A stretch of DNA of 17,178 bases from Deinococcus marmoris. GTDB lineage: Bacteria; Deinococcota; Deinococci; Deinococcales; Deinococcaceae. Shown piece by piece: positions 6,973 through 13,490 of this stretch. How positions within the stretch are numbered: position 1 is the stretch's first letter; every line of letters starts with the position of its first letter. The stretch lies in contig NZ_MSTI01000042.1 of the NCBI RefSeq assembly GCF_001949125.1, positions 1 to 17,178 on the forward strand, in the 5' to 3' direction. A program made the translations under genes and the position numbers. Under the pieces are notes generated by a model. That model ran no database searches and was not told where the DNA came from. It saw only the letters and a list, made by a program, of their open reading frames with translations.

Positions 6973-7782
6973 ATGGCCGACGATATTGAAAAACAGCAGC
7001 GCCGGGCCGAACGCCGCGCCCAGCGCCGGAACGATCCGCTGTCCATGCTGGGCGGCACACTGATTGCGCTGTTTGCGATTGGCCTGATCTTCAGCGAGGG
7101 CAACGCGGTGGTAGGGTTCACCCTGCTGGGACTGGTGGCCCTGCTCACGGGGCTTTACTTCGTCTCGGCGCAGGCGCAGCGGGGAATGACCACGCTGCTG
7201 ACCCTGCCGGGTTTCCGGCGCACCTTCCGGTTGATCATTCCCGTGTTCGCGGTGGCAGGCATCTTCACCGAGGGCAATCCGGCACTGATGATCCTGGTGC
7301 TGGTGGTGGCGGCTCTGGCACTGGCCGCCGCCATGCTGACGGTCCGCACTGGCTCGGCTTCTGTGCCGGACGTGGAAGAGATGAAACAACCCGCCGCCGT
7401 TCCCGCCCTCCCCGTCCAGTCCAGCGGCGAGACCATCTCCGAGATAGACATTCGTGCGCTGTGCCGGGGCCTGCCACCTGCTGTGGCCGGACAGGTCTTT
7501 GCCACCGTGGAGCATCTGGAGACGGTGGCCGCCGAGGCGGGGAAGAATGGCGATACCCGCCGCTCCTACGACGCCCGGCAGGGCCTGACGGATTACCTGC
7601 CCAACACGGTCAACGCCTGGAAGGCCCAGGCTGAGGACCAGCGCGATCTGAATGAGCTGACGCGGGCGCTGGAGCAGGTGCGCCAGATCGCGGGCGTGGA
7701 CGATTCCGGCGGCGAGGCCGGGCGGCGGGCCTGGGAAACCCAGCAGCGCTTTCTGGCGTCGCGCAAGGGTGAGAAAGAGTGA
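6973..7782 (+). CDS. Unknown membrane protein with duplicated helix pairs
   Basis: The function is not recognised. The 269-residue product opens with a basic, Arg-rich segment (residues 1-22) and then has four hydrophobic segments (about 27-42, 45-65, 86-98 and 103-122). These form two similar hairpins: GLIFSEGNAVVGFTLLGL and AGIFTEGNPALMILVLVV share the IF(S/T)EGN turn. A Pro/Ala/Val linker (about 125-150) leads to a soluble C-terminal helical domain (about 155-269) with DYLPNTVNAWKAQAEDQRDL, loosely like the YLP motif of XpaC-type proteins. That resemblance is weak. The start at 6973 was preferred over upstream in-frame non-ATG codons because it follows the CATAAT box and begins with a plausible cytoplasmic basic tail. 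Confidence 0.75.
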   Translation: MADDIEKQQRRAERRAQRRNDPLSMLGGTLIALFAIGLIFSEGNAVVGFTLLGLVALLTGLYFVSAQAQRGMTTLLTLPGFRRTFRLIIPVFAVAGIFTEGNPALMILVLVVAALALAAAMLTVRTGSASVPDVEEMKQPAAVPALPVQSSGETISEIDIRALCRGLPPAVAGQVFATVEHLETVAAEAGKNGDTRRSYDARQGLTDYLPNTVNAWKAQAEDQRDLNELTRALEQVRQIAGVDDSGGEAGRRAWETQQRFLASRKGEKE

Positions 7783-7840
7783 ACGTGTGGGTGGCGTTGG
7801 GATTCACTTTCGGGTGACGTTCTCCTGCCCCCGCCTCCGC

Positions 7841-7903
7841 TATAAGGGAGAGACGTAGTTTCACTTTCCCCCTTTCTTATTGGCCTGCCTGTTTGCCTGG
7901 AGG
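7841..7903 (+). promoter_or_regulatory. Promoter and ribosome binding site of the 7908 gene
   Basis: A TATAAG box at 7841-7846 would give a leader of roughly 55 bases. GGAGG at 7899-7903 lies four bases before the ATG at 7908. Unlike most genes in the window, this one has a leader and a clear Shine-Dalgarno. No good -35 box is seen. Confidence 0.5.
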
Positions 7904-7907
7904 ACGC

Positions 7908-8531
7908 ATGACCCGCCGACGCCCCAACTTCAAGACCCTGCTGCGCGTGACCCGAGCCTTGCGTGAACCCGATTCCAGCTCAACCGAAGGCGGCAGCTCT
8001 CTGCGCGACACCGCCCGCCGCGCCGCCCAGAGTGCCCTCAACGATCCGCGCGTGCAGGGCGCTGCCGGACTGGTCCGTGACCGCGCCGAGGCGGTGCGGA
8101 CCCGTGCAGGCGAGGGCGCGGACCGTCATCTGGAACGCCTGATCAGCGAATCGCGCGCCCGCCGGGGCGAGGCCACGCCCGATGAGGTGGCCGCGCTGCT
8201 GGAGACGCGCCGCCGTGAACGCGACGCCCGTATCCGCCGCGTCCAGGCCCGTCAGCAGTTGCTGGACCGCGCCGAGACCCCAGAGCAGCGCCGCATCCTG
8301 ACCCTGGTGGCCGGGGCGACGATCTGGGCGGGTGGCACGGCGGAAGCGGGACCGCTGCGTTACACCACGCTGCTGGACCGTCTGGCCCCCGGTGGCAGCG
8401 CCGAGGCCGAGATGGCCGTTCACCGCGCGTTGTGGACCCTGGCCGAGCGCCGCGTGCTGTCCGTTTCCCCGCATGGAGTCGTGACCGCCGTGCAACTGCT
8501 GGAGCAGATGACGCTGCCGGAACTGGACTGA
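7908..8531 (+). CDS. Unknown Arg/Ala-rich protein with possible winged-helix end
   Basis: The 207-residue product is not recognised. Residues 1-20 are basic (MTRRRPNFKTLLRVTRALR). Residues 30-125 are Arg/Ala/Glu-rich and predicted helical, with repeated RDTARRAAQ, VRDRAEAVRTRAGEG and LETRRRERDARIRRVQARQ segments consistent with a coiled coil. The C-terminal third (about 130-207) has the rhythm of a small helical or winged-helix domain, including MAVHRALWTLAERRVLSVSPHGVV. No signal peptide or membrane segment is present. The start is fixed by GGAGG at 7899-7903. The gene converges on the CoxG-like gene with 16 bases between their stop codons. Confidence 0.75.
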   Translation: MTRRRPNFKTLLRVTRALREPDSSSTEGGSSLRDTARRAAQSALNDPRVQGAAGLVRDRAEAVRTRAGEGADRHLERLISESRARRGEATPDEVAALLETRRRERDARIRRVQARQQLLDRAETPEQRRILTLVAGATIWAGGTAEAGPLRYTTLLDRLAPGGSAEAEMAVHRALWTLAERRVLSVSPHGVVTAVQLLEQMTLPELD

Positions 8532-8547
8532 ACGGCAGGGGACGCCT

Positions 8548-9012
8548 CTACGCCAGCGTTCCGCCCGCCGCGCTCATGGCTGTGCCCATGTTCTCAAAGG
8601 TCTTCTCGATCAGTTTCTTGGCCTGAACGTCCAGCATCCGCCCGCCCACCGAGGCCACCGGGCCGCGCATGCTGGCCTCGCCGGTCCAGTCCAGCGCCGT
8701 GGTGCCGTCGCCGTTGTCCACCACGTTCGCCCCCGCCGTCAGGTCCACTACGCTGCCCAGTCCGCCGCCGCGCACGTTGACATTCACGCGGCCTGCCGCC
8801 TCGTCGGGCAGGACCTCAATCTTGAACTTGAATTTGCCGCGCACCATACCCACGCCCACCTGCACGGTGGCTTCCATGTGGTTGGCGTCCTGCACCGTCA
8901 CTTCCTGCACGTCTGGCAGGCAGCGGGCCACCCGTTCGGGGTCCTGCACGAAGGCCCACACGACGGCGGGGGCGGCCTTGACCTGTTCCTGTCCTGAGTA
9001 ATTGAGTTTCAT
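8548..9012 (-). CDS. CoxG-like SRPBCC protein (carbon monoxide dehydrogenase subunit G family)
   Basis: The 154-residue product belongs to the CoxG family of START/SRPBCC lipid-binding-like folds. The N-terminus has the typical VKAAPAVVWAFVQDPERVARCLPDVQEV (hydrophobic strand, VW, then ClP), followed by alternating strands with VRGKFKFKIEV and the glycine-rich GGRMLDVQAKKLIEKTFENM C-terminal helix. CoxG was named from carbon monoxide dehydrogenase clusters, where it helps anchor or mature molybdenum hydroxylases. Many homologues stand alone, and no hydroxylase subunit is visible here. The start at 9012 is chosen because AAAGGAGCG lies nine bases upstream and the family alignment begins there. 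It is divergent from the MobA-like gene, 168 bases away, a pairing that fits molybdenum enzyme maturation. Confidence 0.85.
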   Translation of the reverse strand: MKLNYSGQEQVKAAPAVVWAFVQDPERVARCLPDVQEVTVQDANHMEATVQVGVGMVRGKFKFKIEVLPDEAAGRVNVNVRGGGLGSVVDLTAGANVVDNGDGTTALDWTGEASMRGPVASVGGRMLDVQAKKLIEKTFENMGTAMSAAGGTLA

Positions 9013-9066
9013 GGTTGACGCTCCTTTTGTTGATGGAAGAAGGTTGACGGTTGTAGATGTCCCCCG

Positions 9067-9072
9067 ATTGTA
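9067..9072 (-). promoter_or_regulatory. TACAAT -10 box of CoxG-like gene
   Basis: On the minus strand TACAAT lies 54 bases before the start at 9012. It would give a leader of about 45-50 bases containing the AAAGGAG ribosome binding site, so this gene has a conventional leader. No clear -35 box is seen. Confidence 0.5.
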
Positions 9073-9168
9073 GGCGGGCAGGACAGCCCGGACGGTGAGC
9101 GGAGTTCCCGGCCCCTCTTGATGCAGGCCGGTAGGAGGTTTGGGCAGACTGTTCCCGCCCGCCCCCGC

Positions 9169-9174
9169 TATCCT
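9169..9174 (+). promoter_or_regulatory. TATCCT -10 box of MobA/MocA-like gene
   Basis: TATCCT ends six bases before the ATG at 9181. The rest of the 168-base divergent spacer (9013-9180) holds only this box and the opposing CoxG promoter. Confidence 0.5.
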
Positions 9175-9180
9175 GGCCCC

Positions 9181-9810
9181 ATGCCCCCCCAACCCCCAGC
9201 CGTCGCAGGCGTTCTCCTCGCCGCTGGCCGCAGCACGCGCATGGGCCGTCCCAAACAGTTGGCAGAGCTGGCGGGGCAGCCGCTGTGCCTGTACGCGGCG
9301 CGGGCGCTGGCCGGGGTTTATTCACCGCTGCTGGCCGTCATTCCCCCCGGCGCGGTGGGCGAGGGTATTCGCGCCGCATTGGCTGACCTGCCTTTCACCT
9401 TCGCCGTCAACCCGCAGCCTGAGCTGGGGCTGGCCTCCTCTTTCCGGGTGGCTGCCGCCCATCTGCCCCCCGGTCTGGACGGTGCGTCATTCACGCTGGC
9501 GGATATGCCGCTGGTGACGGCGGACCTTCACCTGGGTCTGCTTTCAGCCTTCAGGGAGACGAATGCGCCCGTCGTGATGGCCGCCTACGGAACTGGAGAG
9601 GATGCCGTGCGCGCCCCGCCCCATCTGCTGCGCGCGGACCTCCTGCCCGAATTGCTGATCCTGCCCGACGCCGATCACGGTCCCCGGCGGATCATCGCCG
9701 CCCAGGGAAACTCGGCGCTGACACTGAATTTTCCCGCTGCCATGCTGCTGGATGTGGACACGCCCGAAGGTTTGAAACTGGCCGAGGCTGCGCTGAACAG
9801 AAGTGTGTGA
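9181..9810 (+). CDS. MobA/MocA-like molybdenum cofactor nucleotidyltransferase
   Basis: The 209-residue product is a GT-A-fold nucleotidyltransferase of the MobA/MocA type, which attaches CMP or GMP to molybdopterin. The nucleotide-binding loop LLAAGRSTRMGRPKQL is at 12-27 with K25 as the phosphate-binding lysine. The metal-binding Asp is D108 in TLADMPLVT. The C-terminal DVDTPEGL (191-198) is the expected end signature. In MocA-type enzymes (CTP-using) the LADMP motif and this length are usual, so MocA is favoured over MobA, but specificity cannot be settled by eye. The position opposite a CoxG-like gene supports maturation of a xanthine- or CO-dehydrogenase-type enzyme encoded elsewhere. 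The start is fixed by the TATCCT box and the family N-terminus. Confidence 0.88.
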   Translation: MPPQPPAVAGVLLAAGRSTRMGRPKQLAELAGQPLCLYAARALAGVYSPLLAVIPPGAVGEGIRAALADLPFTFAVNPQPELGLASSFRVAAAHLPPGLDGASFTLADMPLVTADLHLGLLSAFRETNAPVVMAAYGTGEDAVRAPPHLLRADLLPELLILPDADHGPRRIIAAQGNSALTLNFPAAMLLDVDTPEGLKLAEAALNRSV

Positions 9811-9834
9811 ACGGTTGCCGCGCCCGCGCCGCGC

Positions 9835-9840
9835 TACCCT
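9835..9840 (+). promoter_or_regulatory. TACCCT -10 box of RNA methyltransferase gene
   Basis: TACCCT ends nine bases before the ATG at 9850. A weak GAAGG also lies in the gap, so this gene could be either leaderless or have a very short leader. Confidence 0.4.
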
Positions 9841-9849
9841 GAAGGTCTG

Positions 9850-11124
9850 ATGTCTGAAGCTGCCCCCCAACCTGCCCCACAACCCGAAGTGTTAACGCTG
9901 GAAATAGAGAAGCTTGTCGCGGGGGGTCTGGGGCTGGCCCGTGACGAGGACGGCGTGGTGCTGGTGCGCGGCGCGCTGCCCGGCGAACGCGTGCGGGCCA
10001 CCGTGCGCGCGGGCCGGGGCGTGCGTCAGGCCGTTACGGTGGAAGTGCTGGAAGCCAGCCCGGACCGCGTGGACGGCCCGAATCTTCCCACCGCCGATCT
10101 GGGCCACGCCAGTTACGCCGCCCAACTGCGTTACAAACGCGACTTCGTGCAGGAAGCGCTGACCCGCATCGCCAAACTGAAGCACGAGGTCAATGAGACT
10201 GTGCCCAGCCCCAGCGAGTGGCACTACCGCAACACCGCGCAGTATCTGGTCACGCCGGATGGGCTGGCCTACCGCGAGCGGCGCGGCAACGATCCGCTGG
10301 TGGTGTCCGAGGACCCGCTGGTGATGGAGGCTATCTCGGCCATCGTCGCCCGGATCGACCCCGCCCAACTGGACCCCGCCACTGAAATTGCCTTCCGTGC
10401 CAGCGCCCTGACCGGGGAAGTGGTGGCCGCCTTGATCGGGGCCGGGGAGCCGCGCGTGTTCATGCGTGCCAGCGAGCATCTGATGGAGGCCGGAGTGGTG
10501 GGCGTCTCACTGGCCCAGCCTGCCGGACGCCGCTTCAGTGCGGGCGTGCGCCTGATCGCCGGGGAGACCGATGTGCGCGAGCAGTTCGGTCGCGTGCAGG
10601 TCAGCGTGAGCGCCACCGGCTTCGCGCAGGTCAATCCGGCGGCGGCGGGGCTGGCCTACGAACGGGCCGCCGAGTTGGCCGGAAACGGCGAACATGCCGT
10701 GGACCTCTATGGCGGCGCGGGCGCGATTGGCCGCCATCTGGCCCCCAACTTCCGCCGTGTGACCGTGCTGGACGCCTCGCCCGAAGCCCTGGCCCGTGGA
10801 CGGCAGGACGTGGCCGAGAGCGTGGCGGCAGGGAAGCCGGAGGGCAACGTGACCTACCGCGACGGCGACGCCGCCCGTTTCAGCGAACTGGGAACGGACG
10901 TGATCGTGGTGGACCCCCCGCGCGCCGGGCTGGAGGAGGGGGCACGCGTTCATATCGATTCCAGCACCGCTGACCGTCTGGTGTACATCTCCTGCGATCC
11001 GGCTACCTGGGCGCGTGACGTGGGCGACATGGTGCGGCGCGGCTGGAAACTGGGTGAAGTCACGCCGCACGACTTCTATCCGCAGACCAGCCACATTGAA
11101 ATCGTGAGCGTGCTGAACCGCTGA
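9850..11124 (+). CDS. RlmD/TrmA-family RNA (uracil-5-)-methyltransferase without Fe-S cysteines
   Basis: The 424-residue enzyme would transfer a methyl group from S-adenosylmethionine to C5 of uridine in rRNA or tRNA. A TRAM RNA-binding domain occupies about 13-69. FAQVNP (258-263), the SAM-binding [10 protein letters not shown] (285-294), DPPRAGL (355-361), the nucleophile C382 in [12 protein letters not shown] and the general base E417 in TSHIE are all intact. The segment [16 protein letters not shown] (84-99) aligns to where RlmD has CGGCxxQHxxYxxQL, but the cluster cysteines are absent. C382 is the only cysteine in the whole protein. Whether the target is 23S rRNA (RlmD/RlmC) or tRNA U54 cannot be told from sequence. 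The gene starts 39 bases after the MobA-like gene with its own -10 box. Confidence 0.9.
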   Translation: MSEAAPQPAPQPEVLTLEIEKLVAGGLGLARDEDGVVLVRGALPGERVRATVRAGRGVRQAVTVEVLEASPDRVDGPNLPTADLGHASYAAQLRYKRDFVQEALTRIAKLKHEVNETVPSPSEWHYRNTAQYLVTPDGLAYRERRGNDPLVVSEDPLVMEAISAIVARIDPAQLDPATEIAFRASALTGEVVAALIGAGEPRVFMRASEHLMEAGVVGVSLAQPAGRRFSAGVRLIAGETDVREQFGRVQVSVSATGFAQVNPAAAGLAYERAAELAGNGEHAVDLYGGAGAIGRHLAPNFRRVTVLDASPEALARGRQDVAESVAAGKPEGNVTYRDGDAARFSELGTDVIVVDPPRAGLEEGARVHIDSSTADRLVYISCDPATWARDVGDMVRRGWKLGEVTPHDFYPQTSHIEIVSVLNR

Positions 11125-11130
11125 GGGCTG

Positions 11131-11178
11131 AACCTCCGAGAGCTGGGAACCTCCGAGAGCTGGGAACCTCCGAGAGCT
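11131..11178. repeat. 17-bp tandem repeat, three copies
   Basis: The unit AACCTCCGAGAGCTGGG occurs at 11131-11147 and 11148-11164, with a third copy of 14 matching bases from 11165. It starts six bases after the methyltransferase stop codon and lies in the spacer before the lipoprotein gene. The perfect identity of the first two units suggests recent expansion. Confidence 0.85.
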
Positions 11179-11217
11179 GAGAGGCGAGGCGTTCACGCCC
11201 TTCTGCGTGGCAGGCGC

Positions 11218-11223
11218 TAGCGT
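11218..11223 (+). promoter_or_regulatory. TAGCGT -10 box of lipoprotein gene
   Basis: TAGCGT ends seven bases before the ATG at 11231. It supports that codon as the start, in agreement with the signal peptide. Confidence 0.45.
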
Positions 11224-11230
11224 GTCCAGC

Positions 11231-11641
11231 ATGAAAGTCGGCTTTCTTCTGCTCGCGCCTCTGCTGCTGCTGAGTGCTTGCCGCCCCCCGCCACCAGACC
11301 CCCAGGCCGCGCAGCAGATCGCGGCCCTCAGCGCCCGCATCGGCACACTGGAGACCGAGGTGGCCGAACTGAGAGCCGGACAACGTGACAGCGGCGTGGC
11401 CAACGCAGACGACGTGACCGCTCGCGCTGCCGCTCAGAACTGCGCCATTGCGCTGGCCCGCGCGCTGGAACTGTTCCGGCAGGGCAGTGTGGGAAGCCGC
11501 TACCCCACACCATCCCAGGTGGACCTGCCCGACGCCTGCGAGGGCCAGCGCGTGGGCTGGCAAAAGCTGGAGGCCCAGCAGTACACCTTTGCCGTGACCA
11601 ACGGCGACGGTCAGGTGCTGGCGCAGCAGAGCGGGCCTTAA
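11231..11641 (+). CDS. Small predicted lipoprotein
   Basis: The 136-residue product begins MKVGFLLLAPLLLLSAC: a short basic start, a hydrophobic core and the lipobox LSAC, so Cys17 would be lipid-modified after signal peptidase II cleavage and the protein anchored to a membrane. After a proline-rich linker comes a short coiled-coil segment (QQIAALSARIGTLETEVAEL, about 26-45). The rest is a small domain with two cysteines (QNCAIAL and DACEGQ) that could form a disulphide, ending in strand-like WQKLEAQQYTFAVTNGDGQVL. The function is not recognised. The gene converges on the secreted-protein gene with only seven bases between the stop codons. Confidence 0.8.
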   Translation: MKVGFLLLAPLLLLSACRPPPPDPQAAQQIAALSARIGTLETEVAELRAGQRDSGVANADDVTARAAAQNCAIALARALELFRQGSVGSRYPTPSQVDLPDACEGQRVGWQKLEAQQYTFAVTNGDGQVLAQQSGP

Positions 11642-11648
11642 GCAGACG

Positions 11649-12155
11649 CTACTGGGCCATCGATCGGCCCAGCGCCACCGGATCATTCGTGCGCTCGTCT
11701 TCCAGCAGCACGCCGAAAGAGGTCACCTTCTGGCCCGTGAAGCCCATCACGAAGGCCCAGACCTGATCGGGGTACTTCTCGTAAATGGAGCTGCGGACAT
11801 AGACCGCCTCGCCGCCCTGCATGAATGTCCGTTCGCGCACCAGTCTGGTTTCCTTGCCGTACTGCTCGACGCCCGTTTTGCGAAAGGCCGTGAAGCCGTC
11901 CAGCGTGCCGTACTGGGCCTTCACATCCGGCGAGAAGGTATTCCACAGCCGTTCCACCTTGAGCGCCAGAAACTCGGCCATCAGCGCCTGCCCACGCGTG
12001 AACGCGGCCTGTTCGGCGGGGGTGCGCGTGGCGGCTGGGGCAGTGACCGGGGGCTTAGCCGGGACCGCAGGGCTGTTCTGGGCCAGCGCCGACGGATTCA
12101 GGACCAGCAAGGCGAGGGCCACCGTCAACCCTTTCATTGGCACATTGGCGTTCAT
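11649..12155 (-). CDS. Predicted secreted protein of unknown function
   Basis: The 168-residue product has an N-terminal signal peptide, MNANVPMKGLTVALALLVLN followed by PSALA, with probable cleavage after Ala25. A Pro/Ala-rich linker (26-48) leads to a compact domain with FLALKVERLWNTFSPDVKAQ, then YGTLDGFTAFRKTGVEQYG and strand-like TFMQGGEAVYVRSSIYEKYP. The pattern (helix, FSPxxK, then an FxxFRK helix) recalls DUF3887-type domains found beside secreted hydrolases, but the likeness is weak. The start is taken at 12155 because a TACGCT box lies five bases upstream. Met7 (12137) would also give a good signal peptide. Confidence 0.78.
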   Translation of the reverse strand: MNANVPMKGLTVALALLVLNPSALAQNSPAVPAKPPVTAPAATRTPAEQAAFTRGQALMAEFLALKVERLWNTFSPDVKAQYGTLDGFTAFRKTGVEQYGKETRLVRERTFMQGGEAVYVRSSIYEKYPDQVWAFVMGFTGQKVTSFGVLLEDERTNDPVALGRSMAQ

Positions 12156-12160
12156 GCCTA

Positions 12161-12166
12161 AGCGTA
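12161..12166 (-). promoter_or_regulatory. TACGCT -10 box of secreted-protein gene
   Basis: On the minus strand TACGCT ends five bases before the ATG at 12155, the same box and spacing as for the DUF402 gene. No clear -35 box is seen. Confidence 0.45.
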
Positions 12167-12211
12167 CACGGCCCGGATTGCTCAGGCTGTCAGATGAGAG
12201 ACCATCGAAAG

Positions 12212-13042
12212 CTAGAGCGCAGTTGAACAGGGCTGGCCCAGAAGCTCCTCGATTACCGCCGCCACGCCGTCCTCCGCATTGCTGAGGGTCATCTCATCCG
12301 CCGCTTCCAGTGCTTCGGCCTCGGCGTTCGCCATTGCCACACCGCGCCCGGCCCAGGCCAGCATCTCGGCGTCGTTGGGGGCGTCCCCGAAGGCCAGCAC
12401 CTCAGACTGGGCGATGCCCAACTTCTCGCACAGTCGCGCCAGCCCCCACGCCTTGCTTACTCCTTCGGCCAGCACTTCCAGAAACGGTGCGCCGCTGTGG
12501 GTCACGGCGTAGCCGCCCAGATTCAGGGCGCGCAACTCGGCCAGCAGTTCACGTGGGGTCAGTTCGGGATGGCGCACGATGAATTTCAGGCTGGGTTCGG
12601 CCAGCACGTCGTCCAGCAGATGACGCCCCATCTCGCCGGGTTCGCGCTTGTGGTCCTCGAAATGGGCGATGTCGGCATAGCCCGCCTGTGCCACGAAGAC
12701 CTCGCCGCCGCGCCGCACGCTGACGAACAGCACGCCGGGCACGCGCTCGGACAGCGCCCCGGCCAGAGCGCGCTGCACGGCTGCCTCCACATGCGCCTCG
12801 AACAGCACCTCGCCGGTGGTCAGGTGAAGGCCGTGTGCGCCGTTTCCGCACAGCGCCCATTCCTCAAATCCTGCCGCCTCTGCAATTCGCTGCACTCCTC
12901 GCGGCTGCCGCGCCGTCACCGGAACCACCACAATCCCCGCCGCCCGCGCCGCGTCCAGTGCCCGGCGGGTGCGCGGGCTGACGCTCAGGTCCGGGCGCAG
13001 CAGGGTGCCGTCCAGATCGGTGGCAATCAGGCGAATGGGCAT
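12212..13042 (-). CDS. Cof-type HAD-IIB family phosphatase
   Basis: The 276-residue haloacid-dehalogenase-fold hydrolase probably dephosphorylates a sugar phosphate, FMN or a similar small metabolite in the cytoplasm. Motif I is D9-L-D11-G-T13 with D9 as nucleophile, motif II is T43 in VPVTARQP, motif III is K197 in EGVSKAWGL, and motif IV is GDAPND at 219-224. The alpha/beta cap between motifs II and III (about 80-190) is of the IIB type, and the ending VAMANAEAEALEAADEMTLS is the usual Cof tail. The gene follows acpS by ten bases on the same strand. A TAGGCT box overlapping the acpS stop codon gives it a possible promoter of its own. The exact substrate is unknown. Confidence 0.92.
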   Translation of the reverse strand: MPIRLIATDLDGTLLRPDLSVSPRTRRALDAARAAGIVVVPVTARQPRGVQRIAEAAGFEEWALCGNGAHGLHLTTGEVLFEAHVEAAVQRALAGALSERVPGVLFVSVRRGGEVFVAQAGYADIAHFEDHKREPGEMGRHLLDDVLAEPSLKFIVRHPELTPRELLAELRALNLGGYAVTHSGAPFLEVLAEGVSKAWGLARLCEKLGIAQSEVLAFGDAPNDAEMLAWAGRGVAMANAEAEALEAADEMTLSNAEDGVAAVIEELLGQPCSTAL

Positions 13043-13049
13043 GGGGAGC

Positions 13050-13055
13050 AGCCTA
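13050..13055 (-). promoter_or_regulatory. TAGGCT -10 box of HAD gene, overlapping the acpS stop codon
   Basis: On the minus strand the acpS stop codon TAG (13055-13053) forms the first half of TAGGCT, which ends seven bases before the HAD ATG at 13042. The spacing matches the leaderless genes. The HAD start lacks a usable Shine-Dalgarno, the only GGAGG being about 18 bases away. Confidence 0.4.
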
Positions 13056-13436
13056 GCGTTCCTCCAGCACCACCACCGCCGAGGCGTGTTCCTTGGTGTG
13101 GGTCAGCGTCAGGTGGGCCACCCAGCCGCGCTCGGTCATCTCTGCGCCGATGTTGGGTGCGAAGGCCAGGAAAGGCCGCGTGAATGGAAAGGGACCGTCT
13201 GGCGTGGGCGTGCGGACCACCCACACGTCGCGCCAGCCGTGTGGCCGGGGCCAGACCTTCTGAAAGGCTTCCTTGGCGGCAAAGCGGGCGGCCAAGCTGG
13301 GGGCCGGATCGCTCAGGCGGGCGCAGTAGGCCAGTTCCTCGGGGGCAAACAGCTTCCCGGCGCGCGGCCCCTCGCGCTCCAGCATGGTGCGGATACGCGA
13401 AATCTCGATCAGGTCATGGCCCACAGCGACGATCAT
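13053..13436 (-). CDS. acpS: Holo-[acyl-carrier-protein] synthase
   Basis: The 127-residue enzyme transfers 4'-phosphopantetheine from coenzyme A to the serine of acyl carrier protein, which fatty acid synthesis requires. The N-terminal [11 protein letters not shown] carries metal-binding D8. [11 protein letters not shown] carries K55 and E56 of the FxxKEA motif. The end [15 protein letters not shown] (H113) is the third signature. The length is normal for AcpS. The reading frame continues open upstream on the minus strand through the opposite gene, but the family start and a TAGCAT box fix the ATG at 13436. The divergent MNT-HEPN gene starts 55 bases away. Confidence 0.93.
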   Translation of the reverse strand: MIVAVGHDLIEISRIRTMLEREGPRAGKLFAPEELAYCARLSDPAPSLAARFAAKEAFQKVWPRPHGWRDVWVVRTPTPDGPFPFTRPFLAFAPNIGAEMTERGWVAHLTLTHTKEHASAVVVLEER

Positions 13437-13443
13437 GCCCGTG

Positions 13444-13449
13444 ATGCTA
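13444..13449 (-). promoter_or_regulatory. TAGCAT -10 box of acpS
   Basis: On the minus strand TAGCAT ends seven bases before the acpS ATG at 13436. It shares the 54-base divergent spacer (13437-13490) with the promoter of the MNT-HEPN gene. Confidence 0.45.
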
Positions 13450-13478
13450 GTGCCTGCGCCGCCTGTGCCTGTAGCCGT

Positions 13479-13484
13479 TATCTT
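13479..13484 (+). promoter_or_regulatory. TATCTT -10 box of MNT-HEPN gene
   Basis: TATCTT ends six bases before the ATG at 13491. It lies 29 bases from the opposing acpS box, so the two promoters are back to back and could influence each other. Confidence 0.45.
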
Positions 13485-13490
13485 CGGGGG

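Noticed and set aside
11131..11178. CRISPR array or origin iterons
   Set aside because: The units are directly adjacent without spacers, only three in number and too short; no cas or replication gene is near.
12969..13490. Upstream extension of the MNT-HEPN frame to 409 residues
   Set aside because: It would overlap acpS and the HAD gene in antisense; domain similarity begins after 13491 and the promoter box precedes that ATG.
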